DNA of 64,000 nt from the NCBI RefSeq assembly GCF_002564005.1, contig NZ_PDJG01000001.1:2480001-2544000 (forward strand). Reading direction: 5' to 3'. This DNA is from Sanguibacter antarcticus. Lineage in GTDB: Bacteria; Actinomycetota; Actinomycetes; Actinomycetales; Cellulomonadaceae. Below the pieces are notes generated by a model. That model worked only from the letters and a program-made list of their open reading frames with translations. It did no database searches and was not told the origin of the DNA. This document shows, piece by piece, positions 7,860-16,466 of this stretch. The translations under genes and the position numbers were made by a program. Every line of letters begins with the position of its first letter. The first letter of the stretch is position 1.

Positions 7860-9040
7860 CGTCGTCCTCGCAGGAGGGTCTGCCCTGCGTCGTCGAGCTC
7901 ATCCTGGGGGGTCGTGACCCGGGCAACCGTAAACCAGTGCTCTCCGACCGTGACGACGGAGCCGTAGAGCGCGAGGACGGGGCTGCCCGCGTCGAGCGTG
8001 GTCGTGTCTCCGTGGGGGTCGATGATGGTGGAGCCGTTGGTGGACCAGAGGTCGGTGACCCGCACGCCGTCGTCCTCGACGACGAGCTCGAGGTGGGTCT
8101 TGGAGACGGTGCGGGTCCCGTCGGTCATCGCGAGGAGCGTGCCTTCGGCGCCGTCGGCGAGGCGCGGCTTGCGACCGACGAGCGCTCGGCCCTTGACGTC
8201 CGCGACGGTCCCGCAGTCGAACGTGAGGTGTGCGACGACGAGCGGGTCGAACCTCTCGCCGCGCGTCGTGATGTCGACGGTCACGTCGGTCTGGTCGAGC
8301 GCGTCCAGGTCGTCCAGGTCGTCGGGGTCGTCCGACGCGTCGGGCGCCGGCGGCGGCACCGGCGCAGGCGTCAGCGGCGCGGGAGCGGCGCCGTCCGGGT
8401 GGAGCGGTGCGCCGTCCATCGTGACAAGGGTCGGGACGGGGGCCAGACGGTCCGGTGCGTGGCCGGCTGCGGTTGCTGTCGGCGCTGTCGACGGGGCCCT
8501 CTTCGCGAGCCAGGGCTGGACGTGGTCGGTGGCAGGGTCACGACCAGCGACGACGTCGAGCAGCGCGACGTCCGTCGCCGAGTCGTACCAGGTGCGCCGG
8601 TCGCCAGGACGGTCCCGCAGGACCTGGACGGCAGCGAGGACCCAGCCGACGAGGAGGACCGACCCCAGCCCGGCGAGGACGAACCGCAGCCAGGTCCCAC
8701 CGGTCCCGGGGGCGCCGGCTGTCCGGGCGTCGACGAGCCGCAGGCCCATCGCGGCCTTGCCCGGCGAGCGGCCGGTCCTGGCGAAGGAGACACCGACAGC
8801 GACGAGGCCGACGAGCGTGAGGGCCCCGAGGACACCACCGACGACGACGAGCGGGGCCGTCTCCTGCACGAGCCCGACGGCTGTGCAGGCGCCGGCCGCT
8901 CCGGCCGGCACGGAGAGGACGACCGTGTCGAGCGCCGCGGCCCCGGCGCGCCGTCCTGGCGCGGCCGGTACGCACCCGCCGAGCGCCGAGAGAGACGGCA
9001 CAGGCGAGACGCGCCGCGGAGGCGGTGGCGCGAACGACAT
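7856..9040 (-). CDS. RDD-domain and FHA-domain membrane protein
   Basis: 394 residues. N-terminal half: an RDD-like membrane domain with three to four hydrophobic helices and the signature SPGKAAMGLRLVD. Centre (about residues 195-245): proline/alanine-rich and Asp-rich linker. C-terminus: an FHA domain with GRKPRL, TVSKTHLEL and DLWSTNGSTI, the loops that bind phosphothreonine. It probably sits in the membrane and recruits a phosphorylated partner, with the adjacent PP2C as antagonist. RDD-FHA proteins occur near type VII secretion loci in actinobacteria, but none is adjacent here. Confidence 0.85.
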   Translation of the reverse strand: MSFAPPPPRRVSPVPSLSALGGCVPAAPGRRAGAAALDTVVLSVPAGAAGACTAVGLVQETAPLVVVGGVLGALTLVGLVAVGVSFARTGRSPGKAAMGLRLVDARTAGAPGTGGTWLRFVLAGLGSVLLVGWVLAAVQVLRDRPGDRRTWYDSATDVALLDVVAGRDPATDHVQPWLAKRAPSTAPTATAAGHAPDRLAPVPTLVTMDGAPLHPDGAAPAPLTPAPVPPPAPDASDDPDDLDDLDALDQTDVTVDITTRGERFDPLVVAHLTFDCGTVADVKGRALVGRKPRLADGAEGTLLAMTDGTRTVSKTHLELVVEDDGVRVTDLWSTNGSTIIDPHGDTTTLDAGSPVLALYGSVVTVGEHWFTVARVTTPQDELDDAGQTLLRGRR

Positions 9041-9075
9041 GACGGCGGCTCCTTCGACGACCAGGTGAGGGAACT

Positions 9076-10155
9076 CTACCTAGTGCGCGGCGCCAGCGGC
9101 TCTCCCGCGCCGAGCGCGCGTCCGATCGATGCGAGCGCGTGAGCGAACGCGACCTCGGTGCCAGGCTCCGGTCCCCCTGCTGGTAGGACGCCGACGACCC
9201 CGTCGATCGCGAGCAGCTGCTCGGACAGGTCGATCGCTGCGGCGACCCCCGCCTGGTACGCGTCGGGCGCCGCGAGGATGCCCTCGACGTACCCGGGAGG
9301 CAGGACTGCTGCGGCGAAGGACTCGAGCAGCTCGGCCCCGGCGCGGTCGATGACCACCGGGACGCCCGGGACGAAGCCGATCGTCACCCCCGCCTCTCGC
9401 GAGCGGTCGATGAACCGGCGCACGTCGTCGACGTCCCCGCAGTACTGCAGGAAGCACAGCTCGCCGCCGGCGGCGACCTTCTGTGCCAGACGCGCTGGTC
9501 GCAGGTCGACGGGCGGCGCCGCAGGCGACTCCGCCACGGAGGTGGCCAGGCCCCAGCGCCGAGCGAGGGCGACGAGCTCGGTGGACTCCATGTCGAAGAC
9601 CGGGCGCGCGTCCGGGCGTGTCCCGGTGAGCGTGTGGTCGCCGGTCACGCAGTGCACCCCCGCGACGCCCACGTCGGCGAGAGCCGCCACCTCGCCCTCG
9701 AGCGCGACGCGGTTCCGGTCCCGGCAGCTGAGCCCCATCCACGCGCGCAGCCCGGCTTCCTGGATGACGTGCGCACGGTAGGCGGGCGGGAGCTGCACCC
9801 GGGCGCGGCCCGAGTCGCCGGCGAGCACCGCGTCGACGGTCCCGTGCAGGATCTCGGCGCACTGGCGGATCGAGTCCGCGTCGAGCGCCCGTGCTGGCAG
9901 GCCGGAGATGACGACCGGTCGCGCTCGCACGAGCTCCGCGAGCTCCACCGCCGCCGGAGAAGGTGCGTGCAGCACCCCGCCGGCGGCGACCGGGACGTCG
10001 CCCGGCCACAGCGCGACCGGGTCGTCGACGAACGTGCAGCGCACCGGGGAGACCTCGCACGCGCCGTCCGCGCCGACGCCACCGCACGGCCCGAACATCA
10101 TGTCCTTCGGGCACGCGCTGCGCGGGTCCGCCTGGACGAGCGGGAGCCGGGTCAT
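9076..10155 (-). CDS. MetF-like protein with an N-terminal MTHFR_C cysteine domain
   Basis: 359 residues. The first 42 residues form a cysteine-rich unit, CPKDMMFGPCGGVGADGACE (C15, C24, C33, with C40 following), the pattern of the MTHFR C-terminal/MetV domain that in known complexes binds zinc or supports an iron-sulfur partner. The rest is a TIM barrel of the methylenetetrahydrofolate-reductase type (MGLSCRDRNRVALEGE and CVTGDHTLTGTRPDARPVFDM). A MetV-type domain placed in front of a MetF-like barrel is unusual. It is divergent from fchA, 59 bases away, so a role in folate C1 metabolism fed by the neighbouring amide catabolism is likely; direction of the reaction unknown. Confidence 0.75.
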   Translation of the reverse strand: MTRLPLVQADPRSACPKDMMFGPCGGVGADGACEVSPVRCTFVDDPVALWPGDVPVAAGGVLHAPSPAAVELAELVRARPVVISGLPARALDADSIRQCAEILHGTVDAVLAGDSGRARVQLPPAYRAHVIQEAGLRAWMGLSCRDRNRVALEGEVAALADVGVAGVHCVTGDHTLTGTRPDARPVFDMESTELVALARRWGLATSVAESPAAPPVDLRPARLAQKVAAGGELCFLQYCGDVDDVRRFIDRSREAGVTIGFVPGVPVVIDRAGAELLESFAAAVLPPGYVEGILAAPDAYQAGVAAAIDLSEQLLAIDGVVGVLPAGGPEPGTEVAFAHALASIGRALGAGEPLAPRTR

Positions 10156-10214
10156 GACTGTGCCTCGCGGCGGCGCCCTGCGGGCCGGTCAGGTCGCTCT
10201 CGTAGGCTTCCGTC

Positions 10215-10871
10215 ATGACGAGCACCGGTGCGCAGACGATCTCCCGCTGGCTGGACGAGCTCGGTGCGGCCACGCCCGCACCGGGTGGTGGTGCCGCCGG
10301 CGGCATCATGGCGGCGCTCGGGGCCGCGCTGGTTGGGATGGTCTCCGGGTACAGCACCGGTGACGCGGGCGGGTTCGAGCCGTCTGCCGAGCTCGTCGCC
10401 CGGATGAGCGACGTCCGGGCGACCGCGCACGCTCTCGTCGCGCAGGCGATCACCGCCGCGGACGACGACGCCCGCGCGTCGACGGGATTCGCTGCCGCGT
10501 TCCGGCTCCCGGCGCACAGCTCCGCGGAGGTCCGCGAGCGCGACGCCGCGATCGACGCTGCGACGCTCGCGGCCGCGCACGCGTCTGTCCAGGTCGGAGA
10601 GGTGGCGGTCGCGGTGCTCGACCTGCTGGAGGGCCTTGTCGCTGACGGGAACCCGATCGTCCTCGCGGACGTCGGTGTCGGGGCGGCTGCCGTCGGCGGG
10701 GCGCTGCGCTCGGCGACCGTCACGACGGAGGTGAACCTCGCTGCGGCCGCCGGAGCGGGTCACGGCGCCTCGCTCAGCGCTGCGGTCGCCTCGCTCGACG
10801 CAGCGACGGGGCGGGCAGACGCTCTGGTCGGCGCGGTCCGGGCAGCGATCACGTCGTCGTCCGGCACGTAG
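10215..10871 (+). CDS. fchA: Methenyltetrahydrofolate cyclohydrolase / cyclodeaminase (FTCD_C family)
   Basis: 218 residues, all helical. The N-terminal TISRWLDELGAATPAPGGGAAGG is the hallmark of the formiminotransferase-cyclodeaminase C-terminal family (APGGGxxxG). Stand-alone members (FchA) interconvert methenyl-THF and formyl-THF or deaminate formimino-THF. Next to a MetF-like gene and a formamidase block this fits disposal of C1 units from a nitrogen compound. The final 112 bases overlap, on the opposite strand, the end of the amidohydrolase gene. Confidence 0.85.
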   Translation: MTSTGAQTISRWLDELGAATPAPGGGAAGGIMAALGAALVGMVSGYSTGDAGGFEPSAELVARMSDVRATAHALVAQAITAADDDARASTGFAAAFRLPAHSSAEVRERDAAIDAATLAAAHASVQVGEVAVAVLDLLEGLVADGNPIVLADVGVGAAAVGGALRSATVTTEVNLAAAAGAGHGASLSAAVASLDAATGRADALVGAVRAAITSSSGT

Positions 10872-12349
10872 TCGATCGCGAGACCGGCCGCCCGTGCGCG
10901 GTGGACGATGCGGGCGTGGAGCTCGGCGCTCGCGTCGTCGGCCAGCGAGGTCGTCGCGACGCCCTGCGTGCTCACGAGCTCGCCTCCGATGTACACCTGC
11001 TGGAGGTTGCGCAGCCCGCACGCCATGACGTAGGTCGCGAACACGTCCCAGACCGGACCGGTGTCCGGGTGGCGCGGGTCGACGAGGAGGAAGTCGGCGT
11101 GCTTGCCGACCTCGAGGCTGCCGACCCGGTCCTCGACCCCGAGGACCTCTGCTGAGCCGAGCGTGTGCATCCGGAGCACCTCGCGCGGCGTCATGATCCC
11201 CGCGTCGGAGTGCTTCGCGCGCATCGTGTACATCCCGATCCGCATGTTCTGGAACGGGTCGGAGACGTCCGTGCACGACTGGTCGTCGAGGCCCATGCCG
11301 ATCCGCATGCCGGCGTCGCGGAAGCGCGCGACGTCCGCGATGCCCGAGCCGAGGCGCCCGTTGGAGGTCGGCTGCCAGACCATCGCGCAGCCTGCAGCGA
11401 CCGCGCGCTCGATCATCGTGTCGGTCGGGTGCACGAAGTGTCCGAAGAGGAACCGCGCCCCCAGCGCGCCTGCTTCCTCGTACCACTCGAACTTCGACTG
11501 CTGGAACTCGATGCCCTCGGCGGTCTCGACGAAGTGCGCCTGGTTAGACACGCCGAGGTTGCGCATCACCTGCGCCTCGAGCTCGGCGGACCGCCGGTGG
11601 CTCGACCACTGGACGGCGCCCATGATCGACTCGCCGAGGTGCTGGGCGGCAGGGGTCCGGTCGGCGCTCGCCGCCACCATCTCGGCGAACGTATCGAGGG
11701 TCTCGGTCTCGGTGAAGGCCTCGTCGTCCAGGCGGAAGCTGTTGACGACCCGGATGCCGGAGTCGGCGGTGCCGTCGAACTGGCGTGTGACGTGGTCGGT
11801 GCCGTGGATGCGGGCCGGGTGGTTGTAGCCCGTCTCGGGCTCGTAGAGCCACGAGACGCGGGAGTGCGTGAAGTTGTAGGCGGAGGTGATGCCGTTGTTC
11901 ACGAAGTCGAGGCTGCCGTGGAGCGTGTACCAGTACATGTCGTCGGCGCTGGCGTCGAGGAGGGCCTCGCCGTTGGCGCGGACCCACGGGTAGAGGGTCT
12001 GCGAGTGGGCGACGCCGCGCAGGCCCGAGGTGTAGATGTGGCTGTGGGCGGAGACGAACCCGGGGGCGACCATCGCGCCGCGGGCGTCGAGCACCTCGCC
12101 GTGCATCGTGTGCTCTGCGCCCGAGGTGGGGTCGTCGCACGAGGGCGGGCAGGTGGCCGGGGGCGGCGATCCTGGGCCGATCCCGCTGATGAGGCCGTCG
12201 TCGCCGACGGTCATCCAGCCGAGGTACCAGTCGGGGTGCGTGGTGCTGCTCGGTCCGGCCGGGTCTGCCAGGGGCAGGAGGAGAGCGTTGATGACGGTGA
12301 GGCGGGTGGGACGTGCCGGGTGGGTGGCAGTCGTCGTGGGGTGAGGCAT
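10760..12349 (-). CDS. ATZ/TRZ-type amidohydrolase (deaminase)
   Basis: 529 residues. Metal-dependent amidohydrolase fold: APGFVSAHSHIYTSGL gives the HxH pair (residues 102 and 104), FLFGHFVHPTD a later histidine, and GMGLDDQSCTDVSDPF the catalytic aspartate region; LGSAEVLGVEDRVGSLEVGKHADFLLV is the usual C-terminal beta sandwich. It resembles chlorohydrolase/deaminases of the TRZ/ATZ group that remove amino or halogen groups from triazines, purines or pyrimidines. ATG 12349 has AGGAGCTGTC upstream. The last 37 codons lie antisense to fchA. A palindromic operator sits in its promoter region. Confidence 0.85.
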   Translation of the reverse strand: MPHPTTTATHPARPTRLTVINALLLPLADPAGPSSTTHPDWYLGWMTVGDDGLISGIGPGSPPPATCPPSCDDPTSGAEHTMHGEVLDARGAMVAPGFVSAHSHIYTSGLRGVAHSQTLYPWVRANGEALLDASADDMYWYTLHGSLDFVNNGITSAYNFTHSRVSWLYEPETGYNHPARIHGTDHVTRQFDGTADSGIRVVNSFRLDDEAFTETETLDTFAEMVAASADRTPAAQHLGESIMGAVQWSSHRRSAELEAQVMRNLGVSNQAHFVETAEGIEFQQSKFEWYEEAGALGARFLFGHFVHPTDTMIERAVAAGCAMVWQPTSNGRLGSGIADVARFRDAGMRIGMGLDDQSCTDVSDPFQNMRIGMYTMRAKHSDAGIMTPREVLRMHTLGSAEVLGVEDRVGSLEVGKHADFLLVDPRHPDTGPVWDVFATYVMACGLRNLQQVYIGGELVSTQGVATTSLADDASAELHARIVHRARAAGLAIDYVPDDDVIAARTAPTRASARPVAASSEATAALSEAP

Positions 12350-12531
12350 GACAGCTCCTGGTGCGCCGGTCGCGGCTGAGGTCGCTTCCTGGAGGCACGT
12401 AGGGGTACTCACGCGGCCGGCTGCCTCGGACACTACGGTGGCCGGGCTGCCGGACGGTGCCGTCTTACACGCTGTGTGCCCAAGGTTTACGCGCACGAAA
12501 CGTGGCGCGAAACAAATGCCGCCTAGCGTCA

Positions 12532-12550
12532 ATGTTGATGGCATCAACAT
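12532..12550. promoter_or_regulatory. 19-bp perfect palindrome, probable operator
   Basis: ATGTTGAT-GGC-ATCAACAT: eight-base arms, three-base centre, 50 bases before the GTG of the flavin-reductase gene and 183 bases from the divergent amidohydrolase start. Almost the same sequence occurs at 31789-31807 in another divergent promoter. Confidence 0.7.
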
Positions 12551-12581
12551 CCGCGCCATCCGGGATTCGAGGAGGCTCACC

Positions 12582-13154
12582 GTGACGACACTCGTCGGAC
12601 GCACGATGACCACGCCGATGGCACCGGCAACTACCTCAGAGCCACTCACCGACGTCCACCTGACCTTCCGAGAGGCCATGTCTAGCCTCGCGGGCGGCGT
12701 CTGCGTCATCACCACCGACGACCGCGGCACCCCCACCGGCCTCACCGTCACCACCGGGTTCAGCGTGAGCCTGGACCCACCCCTCTTCGGGATCTGCGTC
12801 GACAACGCCTCCCGCACGCTGCCCGCGCTCCTCGAGCGCGGCGCGTTCGTCGCGAACATCATGGCCGGGAGCGCCGCGCACGTGGCATCGAGCTTCGCGA
12901 GCAAGAGCGAAGACAAGTTCTCGCCCACGAGCGGCCCGATCACCCGAGGCACCACGGGCGACGGGCTCCCGTGGCTCCCCGACGACTGCCTGCGCGCCGT
13001 CGAGTGCACCATCAGCCAGGTGGTCGCCGCCGGAGACCACACGATCATCATCGGGGCGGTCCACGAGGTCCACGTCCCCGACCAGGACGCGACCCACGGC
13101 CTCGGCTACCTCGAGCGCACCTTCCACACCCTCCCCCGCGCGACCGTGCGCTGA
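12582..13154 (+). CDS. Flavin reductase-like FMN-binding protein
   Basis: 190 residues with the split-barrel flavin reductase pattern: FREAMSSLAGGVCVITTDD, GLTVTTGFSVSLDPPLFGICV, and the C-terminal EVHVPDQDATHGLGYLER. The family supplies reduced flavin to two-component monooxygenases (HpaC, RutF). The GTG at 12582 was chosen because GAGGAGG lies six bases upstream; ATG 12606 lacks one. It is first in a plus-strand operon with the cupin and the formamidase. No partner monooxygenase is visible in the window, so its electron acceptor is unknown. Confidence 0.85.
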   Translation: MTTLVGRTMTTPMAPATTSEPLTDVHLTFREAMSSLAGGVCVITTDDRGTPTGLTVTTGFSVSLDPPLFGICVDNASRTLPALLERGAFVANIMAGSAAHVASSFASKSEDKFSPTSGPITRGTTGDGLPWLPDDCLRAVECTISQVVAAGDHTIIIGAVHEVHVPDQDATHGLGYLERTFHTLPRATVR

Positions 13155-13227
13155 CCCACCCCGCCCCCAGCCCAGACCGTCTTTCCCGCCCGCGCGCAGA
13201 CGCGGGAGACCTTCGAGAGGAACCATC

Positions 13228-13671
13228 ATGAGCGGTGCAGCACCCATCGTCCGGAAGCTCACAGACATCCCGGGCTACCTCATCTCCCCCACGGACACCG
13301 TGCGTCTCGCCGAGCTCGCCGGCCCCAGCCACGGCACGAGCACCAGCGTCTTCCTCGAGATCTGGGAGCCCGGCGGCGCCCAGCCGCTCAACTCCCACGA
13401 GGACTCGGCGGAGATCTTCATCGTCCTCGCCGGGCACGCCGAAGCCCACTCGGACGACGACATGGTCCCGCTCAGCCCCGGAGACGTCCTCATCCTCCAG
13501 CCCGGCTCCGAGCACCGGATCATCAACACGTCCGCCACCGAGCGCCTCACCACCATCACCATCATGGCGAACGACGGCGGCTTCGCACAGCTCGTCACGG
13601 ACGGCACCCCCGTCCCCCTGACCGCCGCCGACCTCGGTGTGCTCGTGCCGTCGCTCGCACCCGTCGCATGA
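13228..13671 (+). CDS. Small cupin-domain protein
   Basis: 147 residues, a single cupin: HEDSAEIFIVLAGHAEAHSDDD (motif 1, His and Glu metal ligands) and PGDVLILQPGSEHRIINTS (motif 2 His). Preceded by AGAGGAACC. It overlaps the formamidase start by four bases (ATGA), so the two are coupled. It could be a metal enzyme or a ligand-binding accessory in the same pathway; no further assignment possible. Confidence 0.8.
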   Translation: MSGAAPIVRKLTDIPGYLISPTDTVRLAELAGPSHGTSTSVFLEIWEPGGAQPLNSHEDSAEIFIVLAGHAEAHSDDDMVPLSPGDVLILQPGSEHRIINTSATERLTTITIMANDGGFAQLVTDGTPVPLTAADLGVLVPSLAPVA

Positions 13672-14765
13672 CCGCCGCCCCGCAGGCCCGTGCCGTCGGG
13701 CGGCTCGCCGCTGCACCGGACACGGTCCTGTGGGGCCGGCTCCCGTGCGCTGACGACCGCCCCGTCGTGACGATCGACGCGGGCGACTCCCTGTGGATCG
13801 ACACCGTGAGCCACGAGGGCATCCTCGAAGACCAGGGCCGCGACCCCGTGGCGTTCTTCGCCTGCCACGGGATCGCCGCCGCTGACGTGCTGGCCGACGC
13901 GGTGCGCGTCGCCGCCGAGGTCGAGCACGACCCCGACGTCGACGGCCCGCACGTGGTCACCGGACCCGTGCGGGTCCGCGGCGCACGGGTCGGCGACATC
14001 CTCTCCGTCACCGTCCTCGACCTCGAGATGCGTGCCGGGTACGGCATCGTCTCCAACCGCCACGGGCGCGGCGCCCTGCCCGCGGAGTTCCCGCGCGGCG
14101 GGTCGCTCGACCCCGTGTCGATCCTGTGCACGGTCGACCCTGCCGGTTCCTCCGGTCCGGCCGGCGCGCCCGGCGCAAGCGAGCCACGACGCGGGTCCAT
14201 GCCCGCCGGGCCCGGCGACCACCGCCGCGTGCGGTTCCCCCTGCGACCTTTCCTCGGCACGATGGGCGTCGCCGTCGCCGGCCACGAGCGCGCCCACTCC
14301 GTGCCGCCCGGCCCGCACGGCGGCAACATCGACATCTCGCTCCTCGGGGTCGGATCGACCCTTCACATCCCGGTCCAGGTCGACGGCGCCCTCGCGTACG
14401 TCGGCGACCCGCACTACGCCCAGGGCGACGGCGAGGTCGCCCTCACCGCCTTCGAGGCACCGCTGCGCGCCCACCTGCGCTTCGACGTCATCCCGCGCGA
14501 GGCCTTCGTCGTGCCCCGCACCCTGTGGGCCGAGACGTCCGAGCTGCTCGTGCCGATCGGCCTCGACGCCGACCTCGGCGAAGCGATGCGCGCCGCGACC
14601 CGGGCCGCCGTCAACCTCCTCGCCGACGCCGGGATGGACCCGTCGTACGCGTACGCCTACCTGTCTGCCGCCGGAGACTTCGCAGTCTCCCAGGTGGTCG
14701 ACCGCGTGTGCGGCGTGCACGGCACGATCCGCAAGGCCGACCTCGTCGAGCTGCTGCAGATCTGA
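13668..14765 (+). CDS. Acetamidase/formamidase family protein
   Basis: 365 residues. It matches the FmdA_AmdA family: DAGDSLWIDTVSHEGI near the N-terminus, VTGPVRVRGARVGDILSVTVLDLE, PPGPHGGNIDISLLGVGSTLHIPV (the glycine-rich conserved segment) and GDPHYAQGDGEVALTAFEAP. Members hydrolyse formamide or short aliphatic amides to ammonia and the acid. Placement behind a cupin and a flavin reductase, and beside fchA and metF-like genes, suggests that formamide or formate is a product of the pathway and ends as C1-folate. A proline/glycine-rich insert lies at about residues 163-186. Confidence 0.88.
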   Translation: MTAAPQARAVGRLAAAPDTVLWGRLPCADDRPVVTIDAGDSLWIDTVSHEGILEDQGRDPVAFFACHGIAAADVLADAVRVAAEVEHDPDVDGPHVVTGPVRVRGARVGDILSVTVLDLEMRAGYGIVSNRHGRGALPAEFPRGGSLDPVSILCTVDPAGSSGPAGAPGASEPRRGSMPAGPGDHRRVRFPLRPFLGTMGVAVAGHERAHSVPPGPHGGNIDISLLGVGSTLHIPVQVDGALAYVGDPHYAQGDGEVALTAFEAPLRAHLRFDVIPREAFVVPRTLWAETSELLVPIGLDADLGEAMRAATRAAVNLLADAGMDPSYAYAYLSAAGDFAVSQVVDRVCGVHGTIRKADLVELLQI

Positions 14766-14852
14766 CCGGGCATACCCTCGGACGATGGAGCCTGTGAGAA
14801 GCACCCCGCCCGGCCGTCCGGGCGCACCCGACCGTGCCGCGACGGAGCCCTC

Positions 14853-15476
14853 GTGACCAGCCCCGTCCTGCCTGCCGTCTTCCTCGCCAAGGTCGTCCAG
14901 ACCGCGGGCGACCGCGCCGCGAGCTGGGACGCGGTGGCCGATGTGCTCTCCCCGCCGGACGCGGCGCTCGTCGAGCGTCTGCGGTCGGGCGCGCTCACCG
15001 AGGTGTGGCGCCAGGGCTCGAGCTGGCTCGGCGACGACGTGCACGTGCTCACGGCGGACCTCATGAGCCTCGACGTGTACTCCCGGGCCGCCTCCCGACG
15101 CGACCCGGCCGATGACCTCGCGGACCTGCTCGCCGACCACGAGTCCCTGGTCGCCCGCGACGCAGGCGTCGTCGCACCCGTCCGCGACCTCGCCGCCCTC
15201 TGCCGCGAGGAAGCGATCGCCTGGGCGCAGGGAGACCCGGTGCACGCCAAGTCCCTGCGCGTCGCGCAGCACGACCTCGTCTCGAGCAGGCTCGTGCCGG
15301 CGCTCCCCGAGCTCGGTGGCCGCCTCGTGCGGGACGCCCGAGCGAACGTCTGGCGCGTGCTCGGGCGGCTGGTCCTCGCGATCCTCTCCGCAGACACGGG
15401 CAAGGACTTCCGGCGCGCCGTCCTGGGCGCGGCTGCCGACCGCGCAGGACGCAGGCCGGACAGCACCACCGACTAG
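14853..15476 (+). CDS. Divergent TorD-like chaperone (probable)
   Basis: 207 residues, predicted all helical. The C-terminal segment AQHDLVSSRLVPALPELGGRLVRDARANVWRVLGRLVLAIL follows the spacing of the TorD/DmsD C-terminal helices (HL..W.P.F...L....A..FYR.L..L...FL), but the usual E-P-D-x-x-x-x-E loop is missing. It lies next to the dms genes, converging on the ferredoxin with overlapping stop codons. A second redox-enzyme maturation factor is therefore plausible but not certain. GTG 14853 has ACGGAG upstream. Otherwise no recognisable domain. Confidence 0.45.
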   Translation: MTSPVLPAVFLAKVVQTAGDRAASWDAVADVLSPPDAALVERLRSGALTEVWRQGSSWLGDDVHVLTADLMSLDVYSRAASRRDPADDLADLLADHESLVARDAGVVAPVRDLAALCREEAIAWAQGDPVHAKSLRVAQHDLVSSRLVPALPELGGRLVRDARANVWRVLGRLVLAILSADTGKDFRRAVLGAAADRAGRRPDSTTD

Positions 15477-16453
15477 ACCGCAGGGGCCTCGTACCCGGGC
15501 GGGAGCCGAGACGCGAACGGGTTGAGACGTCGGTAAGCGCACACCGGGCACAGGCTGCTGGCGTCGGTCGTCGGGAACCGTGCAGAGCACCGGGAGCACT
15601 CCTTCGTCGTGAGCGACGCGACAGGCGCGGACCTCGGCACGTCGACCCGGGAGAGCACCTCGTCCCAGCCCCACGCGCCCGTGACCGTCAGCACGTCCTC
15701 CGGGCAGAGGTCCACGCACCGCAGGCAACCGTCGCAGGCGACCGGGTCCTGGAGCAGGCTCGTGACCAGCGGGCCGACGTCCTGGCGGACGTCCTGGCGG
15801 GCATCCTCCCCGCCGAAGAACCTCAGGCTCAGGGCGTCCGTCGGGCACGCTCGCACACAGACACCGCACGCGGTGCACCCGTGCGCGCCGAGCCGGACCG
15901 CGTCCGCAGCCGCGTCCAGACCGTCGCGACGGTCCGGTGGGACGAGCTCGGCGAGCGCCGCGCTCAGCAGCCGAGGGCCCGACGGGGCCGCGACCGGTGC
16001 CGCGAGGTCCGCGTCCGAGGCCGCACCCAGCCCGAAGACGCTGCGGCGGGCGACCGGCAGGTGTACGGCGTCGAGCACCGGGCGTGGTGCCGGGGCGCGT
16101 GGGCCGCCGGAGACGTCAGTCGCGTCCGGTGCGCCTGGACCGTGAACGTCCTGGACCTGCAGCCGAGGCACGCCCGCAGCGGCGAGGAGGTGGGCCACCG
16201 TCGCGAGGTGCTCGGTGCTGGTCTCCAGCTCGTCGCACCCGTCCGTGCGCACGAGGACCGTCGCCGCGCCGGCGGTGAGCAGCTCGAGCACCGCGGACGC
16301 CGAGACGTCGCGGAGGCACGCAGGCAGCCGCACGACCGTGCGAGAGGGATCCCCCTGGGAGGGGTCGTCGTGCTCGACGCACACGATCTCGAGGTCGAGA
16401 CCAGCAGGCTGGTGCGCGACCCATCGCGCGAGCGCGTCTGCCGGCCCGCTCAC
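15473..16453 (-). CDS. 4Fe-4S ferredoxin-type protein with a zinc-ribbon-like tail
   Basis: 326 residues. The N-terminal 190 residues resemble no clear family. Two clusters follow: CTACGVCVRACP and CDGCLRCVDLCP, each a complete [4Fe-4S] motif, then a C-terminal ECSRCSARFPTTDASSLCPV pair of CxxC knuckles. Encoded directly after torD and dmsABC. In Dms/Nar/Tat-exported systems such proteins pass electrons or help load the catalytic subunit; here an electron-transfer or NapF-like maturation role is inferred. The GTG at 16453, after the torD stop, is the likely start, since earlier frames run antisense-like through torD. Confidence 0.7.
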   Translation of the reverse strand: MSGPADALARWVAHQPAGLDLEIVCVEHDDPSQGDPSRTVVRLPACLRDVSASAVLELLTAGAATVLVRTDGCDELETSTEHLATVAHLLAAAGVPRLQVQDVHGPGAPDATDVSGGPRAPAPRPVLDAVHLPVARRSVFGLGAASDADLAAPVAAPSGPRLLSAALAELVPPDRRDGLDAAADAVRLGAHGCTACGVCVRACPTDALSLRFFGGEDARQDVRQDVGPLVTSLLQDPVACDGCLRCVDLCPEDVLTVTGAWGWDEVLSRVDVPRSAPVASLTTKECSRCSARFPTTDASSLCPVCAYRRLNPFASRLPPGYEAPAV

Positions 16454-16466
16454 CGTCCGGACCGCC

